Part shown: positions 8,625 to 16,674 of the stretch, one piece after another | How the letters are laid out: every line of letters starts with the position of its first letter | Numbering within the stretch: position 1 is the stretch's first letter | Source of the DNA: Mycobacterium sp. | GTDB lineage: Bacteria > Actinomycetota > Actinomycetes > Mycobacteriales > Mycobacteriaceae | Assembly (NCBI RefSeq): GCF_004298145.1 | Contig: NZ_SCRH01000045.1 | Coordinates: 140,494 to 204,493 of the forward strand | Direction of reading: 5' to 3' | DNA: 64,000 nt | Translations under genes and position numbers: made by a program | The notes under the pieces: generated by a model | What the model saw: only the letters and a program-made list of their open reading frames with translations | The model's database searches: none | What the model was told of the DNA's origin: nothing

Positions 8625-9488
8625 TCACCCCAGATCCAATGGGACGCGAGCCATCAGACCGCCATCGACGATCAGGTCCGTCCCGGTGACATAGCTCGAT
8701 TCGTCGGACACCAGCCATAGGGCCGCGCGCGCCAGTTCGGCCGGATCACCGACATGGCCCAGAGGCACCTGCCGCGCCAACGGGTCGAGGACTTCGGGCT
8801 CGACGTCGCGGGGCCGGATCATCGGCGTGTCGATGCCACCGGGAACAATGGTGTTCACCCGAATGCCGCTGCGGGCCAACTCAAGTGCTGCCACCCGGAC
8901 AATGCCGCGGATCGCGAATTTCGCCGAGGTGTAGCCGGCCAGGCCCGGATGGGCGCCGATTCCGTCCACCGACGACACCGCCACCATCGCGCCACCCCCA
9001 GCGCGGGTCATGGGCTCGATGCACGATCTGATACCGAGGAACACGCCCACCTGGTCGATCTCGACGGTCCTGCGGTAGTCATCGAGGGACAGATCGGCGA
9101 TGAACGAGAAACTGGCGACCGCCGCGGTGTGGGCGTACGCGGTCACCGGTGCACCGAACTCGGACTCGGCTGCTTCGTGAGCGCCGGCCCAGTCGGTCTC
9201 CGAGGTGACGTCGAGGTGCACGAAAGACGCCCCCTCGCCGAGGTCCTTGGCGACCAGTTCTCCTTCCGCGTCGAGCACGTCGCCGAGCACAACCTTGGCG
9301 CCCTCGGCATGAAACAGGCGCGCGGTAGCCTCGCCCATGCCGCGCGCCGCACCCACGACGAGGGCCGTGCGACCTGCAAGTCGTTGCCAGGTGCGTGATT
9401 CAGGCGAGCGGCCGGCGACGGCGTCGTTTATGCCGGCGTCGATCATGCGCGCCGCGCCTTGGACGAGGGTTCTCGCACCGTCGGGCAT
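8625..9488 (-). CDS. Short-chain dehydrogenase/reductase
   Basis: The 287-residue protein has a classical SDR core starting about residue 37. The cofactor motif is GAARGMG (46-52), with Asp70 at the end of the second strand suggesting NAD(H). The catalytic residues Ser173, Tyr186 and Lys190 have the canonical spacing. The usual NNAG motif is replaced by AHTAA, and the first 35 residues are an unusual extension. It presumably interconverts an alcohol and a ketone on the pathway intermediate. It lies downstream of the luciferase-like enzyme at 9565 with a 76-base gap. GATAAGTG at 9506-9513, in that gap, matches one arm of the operator at 12224. Confidence 0.92.
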   Translation of the reverse strand: MPDGARTLVQGAARMIDAGINDAVAGRSPESRTWQRLAGRTALVVGAARGMGEATARLFHAEGAKVVLGDVLDAEGELVAKDLGEGASFVHLDVTSETDWAGAHEAAESEFGAPVTAYAHTAAVASFSFIADLSLDDYRRTVEIDQVGVFLGIRSCIEPMTRAGGGAMVAVSSVDGIGAHPGLAGYTSAKFAIRGIVRVAALELARSGIRVNTIVPGGIDTPMIRPRDVEPEVLDPLARQVPLGHVGDPAELARAALWLVSDESSYVTGTDLIVDGGLMARVPLDLG

Positions 9489-9564
9489 CGGAATCTCCTG
9501 AGATCGATAAGTGTTGGTGTAATCTGTTGTCGCTCAAGGGAGTCGTTGCGAGGAGTCCGGCCCG

Positions 9565-10509
9565 TCAGCCAAGCGGCCCGACGAAGTCGTCTGCCAGGCG
9601 GCCGAAGGCGTCCGGCACCGCCGAAAGCTCAAATGCGGGCGGGGTCACCAGATACCGAGTCACACCGAGATCTGCGGCCTGCTTGGCGGCCTCGAGGCTG
9701 GGTGGGCCGGTGACGGTGAGGGCGATGTCGTCGGGACGGCGGCCGGCCTCGATCGCACCGGCATGGCATTCCTGGATCAGTGTGGCGACCCCTTCAGGCA
9801 GTCGGTAACCCGACCAGTCCGGCTCCTCACCCGTAAGAGTCGCCCGCATGGCGATCATTGCCACCGTGGAACTCTCGAACGGCAGGGGGAAAAAGCCGTC
9901 GGCGAGGCGCCCGGCGCGTCGGGCACCCTTGGACATCGACGCGCCGATGTGGATGGGGATGTGCCCGTCGGGCGGCTTGGGCCCGCCACCGATCCGTTCG
10001 AAGCGGACCGTCTTGCCGGCATAGCTCGCATCGGGCAGCCACGCGGCGCGCAGCGCGCCGATATATTCCTCGAGACGCGCGGCGCGCGAGGCGTACGCCA
10101 CTCCGCACGCTTCGTATTCCTCCTTCAGCCATCCCAGCCCCACTCCGAGGATGAGGCGTCTTCCCGACATGTCGTCCAGGGTGGCGGCGGCCCGGGCGAG
10201 CAGCACCGGGTTGTGCAGTGGCAGCACCAGCACACCGGTTCCAAGCTTGACCGTTGCGGTCAACGCGGCGAACTGCGAAAGCCACACCATGGGATCGGGG
10301 AACGGAATCTCATGCAGCGGCGTATCGCCACTTTGTTCGCCCGACATGTCGGCGTCCAGATCATCGGGCAACGTCATCTGTTTAGGGACGGCCGGGTGTT
10401 CTTCCGCCCACACCGACTCAATGCCGTTTTGATCGACGGCAGCGGCGAGCGCGGTCATCATGTCGCGACTCCCGTAGGCGATATTGCCGTAGAAGACACC
10501 GACTTTCAC
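9565..10509 (-). CDS. Luciferase-like (LLM class, probably F420-dependent) oxidoreductase
   Basis: The 314-residue TIM-barrel protein has the landmarks of the bacterial luciferase-like superfamily: an MKVGVF start, IESVWAEEHP around residue 30, TVKLGTGVLVLPLHNPVLLA in the middle, then GRRLILGVGLGWLKEEY. In mycobacteria most such proteins use deazaflavin F420. The reaction cannot be read from sequence; hydride transfer to or from an alcohol, ketone or enone is typical. Its start overlaps the stop of the upstream membrane-protein gene by four bases (10506-10509), so it is cotranscribed with the tandem membrane pair at 10506 and 11363. Confidence 0.9.
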   Translation of the reverse strand: MKVGVFYGNIAYGSRDMMTALAAAVDQNGIESVWAEEHPAVPKQMTLPDDLDADMSGEQSGDTPLHEIPFPDPMVWLSQFAALTATVKLGTGVLVLPLHNPVLLARAAATLDDMSGRRLILGVGLGWLKEEYEACGVAYASRAARLEEYIGALRAAWLPDASYAGKTVRFERIGGGPKPPDGHIPIHIGASMSKGARRAGRLADGFFPLPFESSTVAMIAMRATLTGEEPDWSGYRLPEGVATLIQECHAGAIEAGRRPDDIALTVTGPPSLEAAKQAADLGVTRYLVTPPAFELSAVPDAFGRLADDFVGPLG

Positions 10510-11348
10510 GACGCCGCCCCCCTGATTGTGCGGTCCGGCAGGCCTCGATCGGCTGTCGCTGCGACGCCCCGTAGATCTTCGGCAGCGCCCGCGGCGGGCC
10601 AGTGCACAATGGTGATCGACGCCCAGGTCACCAGCAGCGAAAGGCCAACAGTCGCAATCGCTGCTATCTGCACAATCCCGTGATTGGCCTCGGTGTCAGT
10701 GCCCAACGCATTCATGATTGCCAGACTGGCCGCGGCCCATCCGGCCATGGTGCCGCTCGGGATGAGGCCCACCACCAGCAGCTGTCGCCATCCGGTCAGA
10801 ACCGGGTAGAGCTTGTAGACCAATAAGACAGGCACCACAACGCAGGCGGCGTTGGCGAAGACCATGCTTACCGGCATCTCCCAGATCTTGAATGGCTGGT
10901 AGCCGAAGTAGTGCCACAAGCCGAAGTGCACCGGGATCTGCTCCACCGCGCATACCGCGAGCAGGCTTGCGGCGTAGGTTCCCCACCAAAATCTTGGTGT
11001 CAGGGTCTGGGCCTTGATGCGGTCGAAGAGCGCCACCGGCAGGGTCGCGGCGTAGAACCCGTAGGTCAGCACCACCCCCCATGGCACGGGAGCGCCCCGC
11101 ACGGTGAACGCATTGCGCTGACCCAGCTGGGAGTGCACGGCGTTACCCAAAACGTCCGCGGGCGCTTCGATCAGTACCGTAAGAAACGCTCCGACGCAGA
11201 TCAACAGCGGGAATGCGGTGCGGCGCGTCGCGGCGAGATAAAGCGCATACAGTGCGACCAGCGCGGCGGCCGCCCCGGCGAACAGCAGGTAGATCAGCTC
11301 GCCGGTCGGCGGCATGTGATACAGCGGTGGCTGGGTGTATTGAGACAC
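10506..11348 (-). CDS. Short AveC-like polytopic membrane protein
   Basis: The start is GTG at 11348, preceded by GAGGAAA at a good distance, giving 280 residues. About seven hydrophobic segments are visible. The two family blocks are LIEAPADVLGNAVHSQLG and VEQIPVHFGLWHYFGYQPF, matching the partner at 11363 (MLEPIADALG; VEQIPIGIGLWKYYGHQPL) and, less closely, the pair at 1997/2873. TGWRQLLV occurs in both members of this pair. Both pairs sit beside oxidoreductases, here the luciferase-like enzyme with which it overlaps by four bases. Family membership is clear by internal comparison; function is unknown. Confidence 0.8.
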   Translation of the reverse strand: MSQYTQPPLYHMPPTGELIYLLFAGAAAALVALYALYLAATRRTAFPLLICVGAFLTVLIEAPADVLGNAVHSQLGQRNAFTVRGAPVPWGVVLTYGFYAATLPVALFDRIKAQTLTPRFWWGTYAASLLAVCAVEQIPVHFGLWHYFGYQPFKIWEMPVSMVFANAACVVVPVLLVYKLYPVLTGWRQLLVVGLIPSGTMAGWAAASLAIMNALGTDTEANHGIVQIAAIATVGLSLLVTWASITIVHWPAAGAAEDLRGVAATADRGLPDRTIRGAAS

Positions 11349-11362
11349 TGGTGTTTCCTCGC

Positions 11363-12202
11363 TTAGTGGGCGCGAGCGGGTTCGGCGGCGGCGGTGTGAC
11401 CCGCTTCCCCATCTGCCGCGATTTCCGGGAATCCGCCGTGCAGGAGCTTGACGGCGAACCACACAATCAGCACCGAGAAGACGCACGTGACGACGCCGGC
11501 GAGGTGAACGAACACCGGCTGCACATTCGGGTTGGCGTCGATCAGCATGTACGCCGGGGCGGCCGCGGCGGTGTGCCCGCCCACCACACAGATCGGCACG
11601 AGCGCTAGGACCAGCAGCTGTCGCCAGCCGGTCAGGATGGGCCAGACGGCATAGAGAACGACCATCGGCAGGATGACCGAGACCATATTGGCGATCGCCA
11701 TGTCGATCGGCATGACCCCGACCACCAGCGGTTGATGACCGTAGTACTTCCACAGTCCGATCCCGATCGGGATCTGCTCCACCAGGGTGACCGCGAGGAA
11801 GGCCATCAAGGCGGCGGCGTACCAACGCCGCGGCGTCATCGATCTGTGTTCGGCGAACCGCCACAGCAGAATCGGGCCCAGCCCGAAGTACCAGATGTAG
11901 CCGAGCGTAATCGCCCACGGGATGGGCTGCCCGGCGGTGACGAAGGCGTTGATCTGGCCGACCGGCAGGTGTTGCACTTTGCCCAGTGCGTCGGCGATGG
12001 GCTCGAGCATGATCGAGCAGCCGCCCGCAAGGGCGAACAGCAGAGGCAGCGGGGAGCGCTTGCGGTAGGACAGGAATGCGCAGTATGCGACGAATACCGC
12101 GGCACCACCACCGAAAATCGCGAGCAGCACTTCACCCGCCGGTGACGGCATCGCCCAGTGGGGATCGGGAAGGGGTTGGGTCAAGTCGGGTGATGTACTC
12201 AC
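11363..12202 (-). CDS. Short AveC-like polytopic membrane protein
   Basis: The GTG at 12202 follows CAGGAG and gives 279 residues; a longer in-frame start at 12223 would pre-empt the ribosome site. It is a tandem paralogue of the gene at 10506, with which it shares the E-x-x-x-D acidic block, the VEQIPI...YYGHQPL block and a TGWRQLLVLALVPI stretch. The hydrophilic C-terminal tail is rich in Ala and Glu. It is the first gene of a leftward operon (11363, 10506, 9565, probably 8625). It is divergent from the TetR at 12272, with a 24-base palindrome between the two. Confidence 0.8.
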   Translation of the reverse strand: MSTSPDLTQPLPDPHWAMPSPAGEVLLAIFGGGAAVFVAYCAFLSYRKRSPLPLLFALAGGCSIMLEPIADALGKVQHLPVGQINAFVTAGQPIPWAITLGYIWYFGLGPILLWRFAEHRSMTPRRWYAAALMAFLAVTLVEQIPIGIGLWKYYGHQPLVVGVMPIDMAIANMVSVILPMVVLYAVWPILTGWRQLLVLALVPICVVGGHTAAAAPAYMLIDANPNVQPVFVHLAGVVTCVFSVLIVWFAVKLLHGGFPEIAADGEAGHTAAAEPARAH

Positions 12203-12223
12203 TAGCACTCCTGAGGGCTCCAC

Positions 12224-12247
12224 GATAAGCAGTAATTACCACTTATC
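12224..12247. promoter_or_regulatory. 24-bp palindromic operator, GATAAG(C/T)(A/G)GTAAT type
   Basis: The left arm is GATAAGCAGTAAT; the reverse complement of the right arm is GATAAGTGGTAAT, agreeing at 11 of 13 positions. The arms share the central two bases. It lies between the divergent starts at 12202 and 12272 and is the likely binding site of the adjacent TetR. A single matching arm, GATAAGTG, occurs at 9506 in the SDR leader. Confidence 0.7.
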
Positions 12248-12271
12248 TTGCGAGGATGTCAAGATGTCCTC

Positions 12272-12991
12272 ATGCCACGCCGACCGCGCCGAAGCACCCC
12301 CGAAGTGCGGCATTTGATCCTCCAGGCGGCCCGCGAACGATTCGCCGCGGACGGGTTCGCCGGAGCCACCACGATCGCCATCGCCAACGCGGCCGATGTG
12401 TCGGAGACGGTCCTTTTCCGTCATTTCCCCACCAAGGAGCGGCTTTTCGAGGCGGCGGTGATAGAGCCGTTTGAGGAGTACGTCGCCCGCTACACGGAAG
12501 GTTGGCGGAACGTACCGGTGACCTCAGCGGATCCAGCAACCGTTCTGCGTGACTACGCAGCCGCGCTATACGACATCGTCGCCGCCGAGCGGGAACTGTT
12601 CGCCGCGCTCATGGCCAGGGGTCTGCACAGCGACGAGCTCAATGCGGCGTTCGCCCGGCTCGACGAGATGGCCCACATCGTGGCCGCGAAACACCACCTC
12701 GATTACGACGAGCCCATCGCAGTCCGCGCCGCCTTCTTGATGGTGATGTCGAGCAGCGTCTTCTACGAGTCGCTGTTTGCGGGTACCGATGGGATGACCC
12801 GGGATCGGATCGTCGCGGAACTCGGCGAGATGCTCGTTGGCGCCGCGCTGCACCGACGACACGCCAAGACGGCATCGAAGCGCAGGAGCAGGCCTATGGG
12901 CAATGCGGGCGCGACCGCAGCGAGGCAGCCCGATGTGGGCGGCGCAGCCGCGAGGTCGCGGTCAATAATCGCGCGAGACCACCCGTCGTGA
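12272..12991 (+). CDS. TetR/AcrR-family transcriptional regulator
   Basis: The ATG at 12272 gives 239 residues; the longer frame to 12248 would begin in the operator. The N-terminal helix-turn-helix is plain: LQAARERFAADGFAGATTIA, then IANAADVSETVLFRHFPTKERL. The C-terminal 35 residues are basic and low-complexity. It is divergent from the membrane-pair/luciferase-like operon and separated from it by a near-perfect 24-base palindrome, so autoregulation and control of that operon are likely (inference). Confidence 0.9.
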   Translation: MPRRPRRSTPEVRHLILQAARERFAADGFAGATTIAIANAADVSETVLFRHFPTKERLFEAAVIEPFEEYVARYTEGWRNVPVTSADPATVLRDYAAALYDIVAAERELFAALMARGLHSDELNAAFARLDEMAHIVAAKHHLDYDEPIAVRAAFLMVMSSSVFYESLFAGTDGMTRDRIVAELGEMLVGAALHRRHAKTASKRRSRPMGNAGATAARQPDVGGAAARSRSIIARDHPS

Positions 12992-13090
12992 CCCGATGTC
13001 CACGGCGCCGACGGGTCAGGCGTTGCAAGAAATACCTTGGCGTCGCGGTGCTTTCGCGTCGATATCCAAGGCAAGCGGCCCGCTGGGACG

Positions 13091-14203
13091 TCAGCGGTTT
13101 CCGATATAGCTCACGGCGGCGCCCGATGGTGCCGGCAAGCCGATGAGCTTAGCGACGAGCTGGCTGGCGTGGTTGTTCTGAGCCATTGTCGAATCGTGAG
13201 GTAGTGCCCCCGCGGCTATCAGCATGTGGGCGGCCCGCACCATGATGATGGCTAACCGGACGCCGGCAAAGACCTCGTAGTAGTCGATGTCATTCACCTG
13301 GTGGCCCGTGATCTCCTGGTACCGGTCGATCGTCGCGGCACGGTCGAGAAAGCCCTCGGGGAGCGGTGCACCGATGCCCTCGGTGTGGTGGCGCGTGGTG
13401 AACAGGATCCAGCCGAGGTCGTATTCTCGGTTCGCCAGGCACACCATCTCCCAGTCCAGCACCCCCGCGGCGTTGAGCTGGCCGTCGTAAAGGATGTTGC
13501 CCGGCCGGGAGTCGCCCCAGCACAGCACTTTCGGGCGATCGTCCACCGGCATGTTGTCGCGGAGCCAGTCGAGTGCCGCTTCCATCGTCGGGTTGGGTTC
13601 GCCCTCGGTCGCCCATTCGAAAGTGTCACGCCACAGCTTCAACTGACCCGACACGCCCGCATGGTGGTCCGGCGAATCGAGGAAGTCGAGGCCGATGCCT
13701 TGCCAGTCGGTGGCGTGCACCTGCGCCAGCACATCAATGCTGTTCAGCCACATCACTCGTCGTTGTTGCGGCGTTAGCTCGAGCACCCAACCATCGACAG
13801 TGAACGGTGGGTCATCTCCCGGTGCCTGACCATCGATCCGCGACATGACCAGGAACGGCGAGCCAAGGATGGACGGATCCTCTTCGTAAAAGAGCAGTTT
13901 CGGAACGGCCACCGGCGTGTGATCGCTGAGTGCGGAGATGACCTGCGCCTCCTTCCTCAGGTCGTATTCGATGAATACGCCGGGTCCGCTCGGCTGCACT
14001 CTGGCGACCAATCCGTGCGTCGTGCGGACGCCATCTTCTCGCCACGAGACGTCAAACAGCACAGTCTCGTTCGACATGCCCGCCGCGTTGGGAACCTGCA
14101 GGTTGTCGACAACGATGTCGCGCGCTGCGGGGTATTTGGTGCCCAACCACTTCGCGACACGGGTCGCCGCTTGGCCGGTGTCGATTCTGTTGTGCAGTGC
14201 CAT
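13091..14203 (-). CDS. Aminoglycoside-kinase-fold phosphotransferase (APH/ACAD10 type)
   Basis: The 370-residue protein has the APH fold with the Brenner-type catalytic loop VLCWGDSRPGNILYDG and the metal-binding AGVLDWEM motif. The His usually seen before Gly-Asp is Trp here. The N-terminal half holds TGQAATRVAKWL and a glycine-poor nucleotide region, as in mycobacterial ACAD10-like kinases. Such enzymes phosphorylate hydroxyl groups of small molecules or hydroxyacyl-CoAs. It is one of four APH-fold proteins in the window (others at 15322, 20127 and 46314). It is transcribed leftwards, downstream of the PPOX-fold gene at 14255. The natural substrate is unknown. Confidence 0.9.
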   Translation of the reverse strand: MALHNRIDTGQAATRVAKWLGTKYPAARDIVVDNLQVPNAAGMSNETVLFDVSWREDGVRTTHGLVARVQPSGPGVFIEYDLRKEAQVISALSDHTPVAVPKLLFYEEDPSILGSPFLVMSRIDGQAPGDDPPFTVDGWVLELTPQQRRVMWLNSIDVLAQVHATDWQGIGLDFLDSPDHHAGVSGQLKLWRDTFEWATEGEPNPTMEAALDWLRDNMPVDDRPKVLCWGDSRPGNILYDGQLNAAGVLDWEMVCLANREYDLGWILFTTRHHTEGIGAPLPEGFLDRAATIDRYQEITGHQVNDIDYYEVFAGVRLAIIMVRAAHMLIAAGALPHDSTMAQNNHASQLVAKLIGLPAPSGAAVSYIGNR

Positions 14204-14254
14204 GTCCGCGCTCCTGAGGTTCGGCCGCCTGGTCTTCGACTGCGAGGTCTCAAC

Positions 14255-14710
14255 TCACGTTCGACTGCGCGCGTAACTGAAGTCGAGCGCGGTCAGCTTG
14301 GCCGGCTCCAGGCGCAGGAACACCGCGCCCGGCGGTCCGCCATCGCGCAGGTAGCTTCGGTAGTCATCGGGAGAGTCCGACCACGAATCCTCGTCAGGAC
14401 CCAGGTAGCGATACAGCAACCGACGAGCGCGCTCGACGTCGTAGTCGTGGAGTTCCACTGAACCGTTCGCGATTACCTGCTTGACGACGCCGTTGTCGAA
14501 GTCACCGACGTCTATACAGAATGCGACGCGAGGGTCCTTTTGCACGCGTTCGTAGAGTTTTGCCCAGGGGCCGCTGATGATCCAGAAGGCCTTGCCCTCC
14601 CACTGGTACCACAGCGGTCGGATCGTCGGGCCGTTGGTGGCCAACTGTCCGGTATGCGGTCCGGACAAGAAGTCGTCGGTTTCTTCGGGAGACATGGCGA
14701 GATCGTCCAC
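14255..14710 (-). CDS. PPOX-fold (pyridoxamine-phosphate-oxidase-like, flavin/F420) protein
   Basis: The 151-residue protein is a split-barrel flavin/F420-binding protein. It shows SGPHTGQLATNGPTIRPLWY (strand 1-2 region), KAFWIISGPWAKLYERVQKDPRVAFCID and VVKQVIANGSVEL, the usual order for mycobacterial PPOX-class F420-dependent enzymes. It may reduce a small unsaturated substrate or bind a cofactor without catalysis. It precedes the kinase at 13091 in the same direction and is divergent from the small membrane protein at 14957. Each of the two has an AACG-N2-CGTT site about 45-60 bases upstream. Confidence 0.85.
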   Translation of the reverse strand: MDDLAMSPEETDDFLSGPHTGQLATNGPTIRPLWYQWEGKAFWIISGPWAKLYERVQKDPRVAFCIDVGDFDNGVVKQVIANGSVELHDYDVERARRLLYRYLGPDEDSWSDSPDDYRSYLRDGGPPGAVFLRLEPAKLTALDFSYARSRT

Positions 14711-14761
14711 GCGCGTTCCTTGCCGCTATACGGGTGTCGGAGCGAATCTATCATGGATGTG

Positions 14762-14771
14762 AACGGACGTT
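14762..14771. promoter_or_regulatory. AACG-GA-CGTT palindrome upstream of the PPOX gene
   Basis: This is a perfect inverted repeat 52-61 bases upstream of the ATG at 14710, in a 246-base divergent promoter region. A second copy of the same motif lies at 14902 on the other side. Confidence 0.55.
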
Positions 14772-14901
14772 CTCGATAATTCAAACTTTCAATCCAACTG
14801 GTGAGTGCCGTTGATCGGAACACTCATGACTGGCGATCAGTTCGCGCGTCAGCTTGGTAGGTAGACCGGTATGCGCCGTATGCGATACTGCCATTTTGGT
14901 T

Positions 14902-14911
14902 AACGCTCGTT
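14902..14911. promoter_or_regulatory. AACG-CT-CGTT palindrome upstream of the small membrane protein gene
   Basis: This perfect inverted repeat, in context TTAACGCTCGTTTGG, lies 46-55 bases upstream of the GTG at 14957. It closely resembles TTAACGTGCGTTTAC at 17552. Confidence 0.55.
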
Positions 14912-14956
14912 TGGACTCAGGCGAGCGCAGGGGAGTGCGACCCAGGAAAGGAACCG

Positions 14957-15325
14957 GTGCAAATGGCTCCGTCAACGATGACGATTCTCGCGGGGGCGCG
15001 ATCGGCGATCGGCGCGAGTGGATGGCTGATGCCGATAACCGCCTCCAGGTTGTTCGGCATGAACGTCTCCAAGGACGTCAGCGCAGCGCTCTTTCTGCGG
15101 CTCGGCGGTACGCGTGACTTCGCGCTGGCCGCAGCCCCTTTGGTGACCGAGCGCCGGTCGAGATCGCAAATGTTGAAGGTGGCCGCGGCGTGCGACGTCG
15201 GCGATATCGTGGCCGCCGGCATCGCGCACCGGCGCGGCAAGATCTCTGGACTGAGTGCGGGGCTGTTCATCTCGGCTTCGCTGGGCTGCCTCGCCTTGAG
15301 CGCCAAAGCGCTCTTCGAGCGCTAG
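14957..15325 (+). CDS. Small membrane protein (DUF4267-like)
   Basis: GTG at 14957 follows AGGAAAGGA and gives 122 residues; ATG at 14963 is an alternative. Three hydrophobic stretches are visible: ILAGARSAIGASGWLMP at the N-terminus, a middle one beginning at DVSAALFLRLGGTRDFALAA, and a C-terminal SGLSAGLFISASLGCLALSA. The layout resembles DUF4267 proteins, which have no known activity. Its 3' end overlaps the convergent kinase at 15322 by four bases. An AACG-N2-CGTT site lies in its promoter. Confidence 0.7.
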   Translation: MQMAPSTMTILAGARSAIGASGWLMPITASRLFGMNVSKDVSAALFLRLGGTRDFALAAAPLVTERRSRSQMLKVAAACDVGDIVAAGIAHRRGKISGLSAGLFISASLGCLALSAKALFER

Positions 15326-16554
15326 CGGATAGACGGCAACCGGCCCGACGTAGTCGGAGACTGCCGTAGGGCGCCGAATGAATCCAGGTCGTCGATCATG
15401 GTCGTCATGCGCTCAAGGTTCGCCAGCGACACTTCGTCGGGTTGCATGGCCGGCTGCAGGCGCCCGGCGCCGATCGTGTAGAGCCAGAACACCAGACCGT
15501 GGAAGGCTTGTTGCCGGTACCCCAGCCAGGCTTCATCGAACGAGAGCGCCGGGCCTCCTGAAGCGAACAGGCGGTCGACGTACAACTCGATGAGCTCCCG
15601 CTCCCAAGCGCGTCGATCATCCACGGTCAGCGCCGAATTGAGCGCGTAGGAGACGTCGAGGGCCCACACGCCGCGACAGATAATCTGCCAGTCGTACAGG
15701 CCCATGCCTCCGTTCGGGGTCAGATACCAGTTGCGGGAATGCACGTCGCAATGCAGCAACGTGTTGGGGGCCGAGCGGTGCAACTCCAGGGACGTCATCA
15801 GAGCCGGAAATACCTCGGTCCGGCGGCGGCGGAACCCGGCGGGGAAGACGGACTCGGCACGGTCGAAGCCGATCAGGGTGCGACGGGGAAAGGCGATCGT
15901 CTCGTTGACGTCGACCTGCCACCGGTGGGCATCCTTGACGAGGGCCAGATCGCCGGCGAAGCGCGGGCTCTCCCAGAGGTTTCCGTGGACGGTGGCCAGC
16001 GTGGTCACGATCGCTTCGGCCCTGGTCCGGTCGATGTAATGCTTGGTCGGGTCGCCGAAAGTCGCGTTCTTGGTGGTGGCCACGTCTTCCATCAGGAACA
16101 TCGAGCGCCCGGATCTGCTGTCCACCGCCATGTAATAGCCGCGGGGGGCTTCGATGTCGAGGACGGGGCGGACCCGGTCGTAGAACAGGGCCTCCAACTG
16201 CAATGCCGCTGACGGAACCGTGATCGCGCGAGAGGTGAATTTGGGCGTGGACTTGGAAAAGATCGATGTCGGCAGCCCGGCCCGGCGCCCGACATCGTTG
16301 TAGTCGATGCTCAGCACGCGCCTGGTGGTCGACCCGTCGCTCCCTGAGGCGGTCGATACCGCGGTCACCCATGCGCCTGGGTGCTCACGGCATAGCGCGG
16401 CGGTCAGCCACTCGGGTGTCAGCGCGTCGACCGACGGCGGGATCTCGGCCAGCGTCGTGGGTTTGGGACGGCGTAACCGCTCGTTGACGACGTGCGCGCC
16501 GATTCGTCCCAGCTGGCCGGCGACGCTGAGCTTCTGGGTAAACGACTCGGACAT
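15322..16554 (-). CDS. Aminoglycoside-kinase-fold phosphotransferase
   Basis: The ATG at 16554 is preceded by AAGGAAGAA; a longer frame to 16629 lacks a site and crosses the palindrome at 16595. The product is 410 residues. The catalytic loop is LLHCDVHSRNWYL and the metal-binding motif is GLYDWQ, both intact. It differs from the kinase at 13091 by an N-terminal PPSVDALTPEWLTAALC segment, which resembles the start of the protein at 46314 (SSDQLTPEWFTRAL). The substrate is unknown; a hydroxylated lipid or small molecule is the default expectation. It lies 120 bases downstream of the membrane-protein gene at 16675, with its own operator-like repeat. Confidence 0.9.
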   Translation of the reverse strand: MSESFTQKLSVAGQLGRIGAHVVNERLRRPKPTTLAEIPPSVDALTPEWLTAALCREHPGAWVTAVSTASGSDGSTTRRVLSIDYNDVGRRAGLPTSIFSKSTPKFTSRAITVPSAALQLEALFYDRVRPVLDIEAPRGYYMAVDSRSGRSMFLMEDVATTKNATFGDPTKHYIDRTRAEAIVTTLATVHGNLWESPRFAGDLALVKDAHRWQVDVNETIAFPRRTLIGFDRAESVFPAGFRRRRTEVFPALMTSLELHRSAPNTLLHCDVHSRNWYLTPNGGMGLYDWQIICRGVWALDVSYALNSALTVDDRRAWERELIELYVDRLFASGGPALSFDEAWLGYRQQAFHGLVFWLYTIGAGRLQPAMQPDEVSLANLERMTTMIDDLDSFGALRQSPTTSGRLPSIR

Positions 16555-16594
16555 GAAGCATTCTTCCTTTGCGCTGACGAGGGCAGGCAGGTTA

Positions 16595-16613
16595 TTGATA
16601 CAAGTTATATCAA
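16595..16613. promoter_or_regulatory. TTGATA-N7-TATCAA inverted repeat
   Basis: Perfect 6-base arms separated by CAAGTTA lie 41 bases upstream of the kinase start at 16554, in an AT-rich patch unlike the surrounding sequence. It is a likely operator or promoter element. No other copy was noticed in the window. Confidence 0.5.
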
Positions 16614-16674
16614 AATTAAGCCTGCACAAATAGGCCCCGCTGCGCAGAGCGTCTATCAGCGGTTATTTGTGGGG

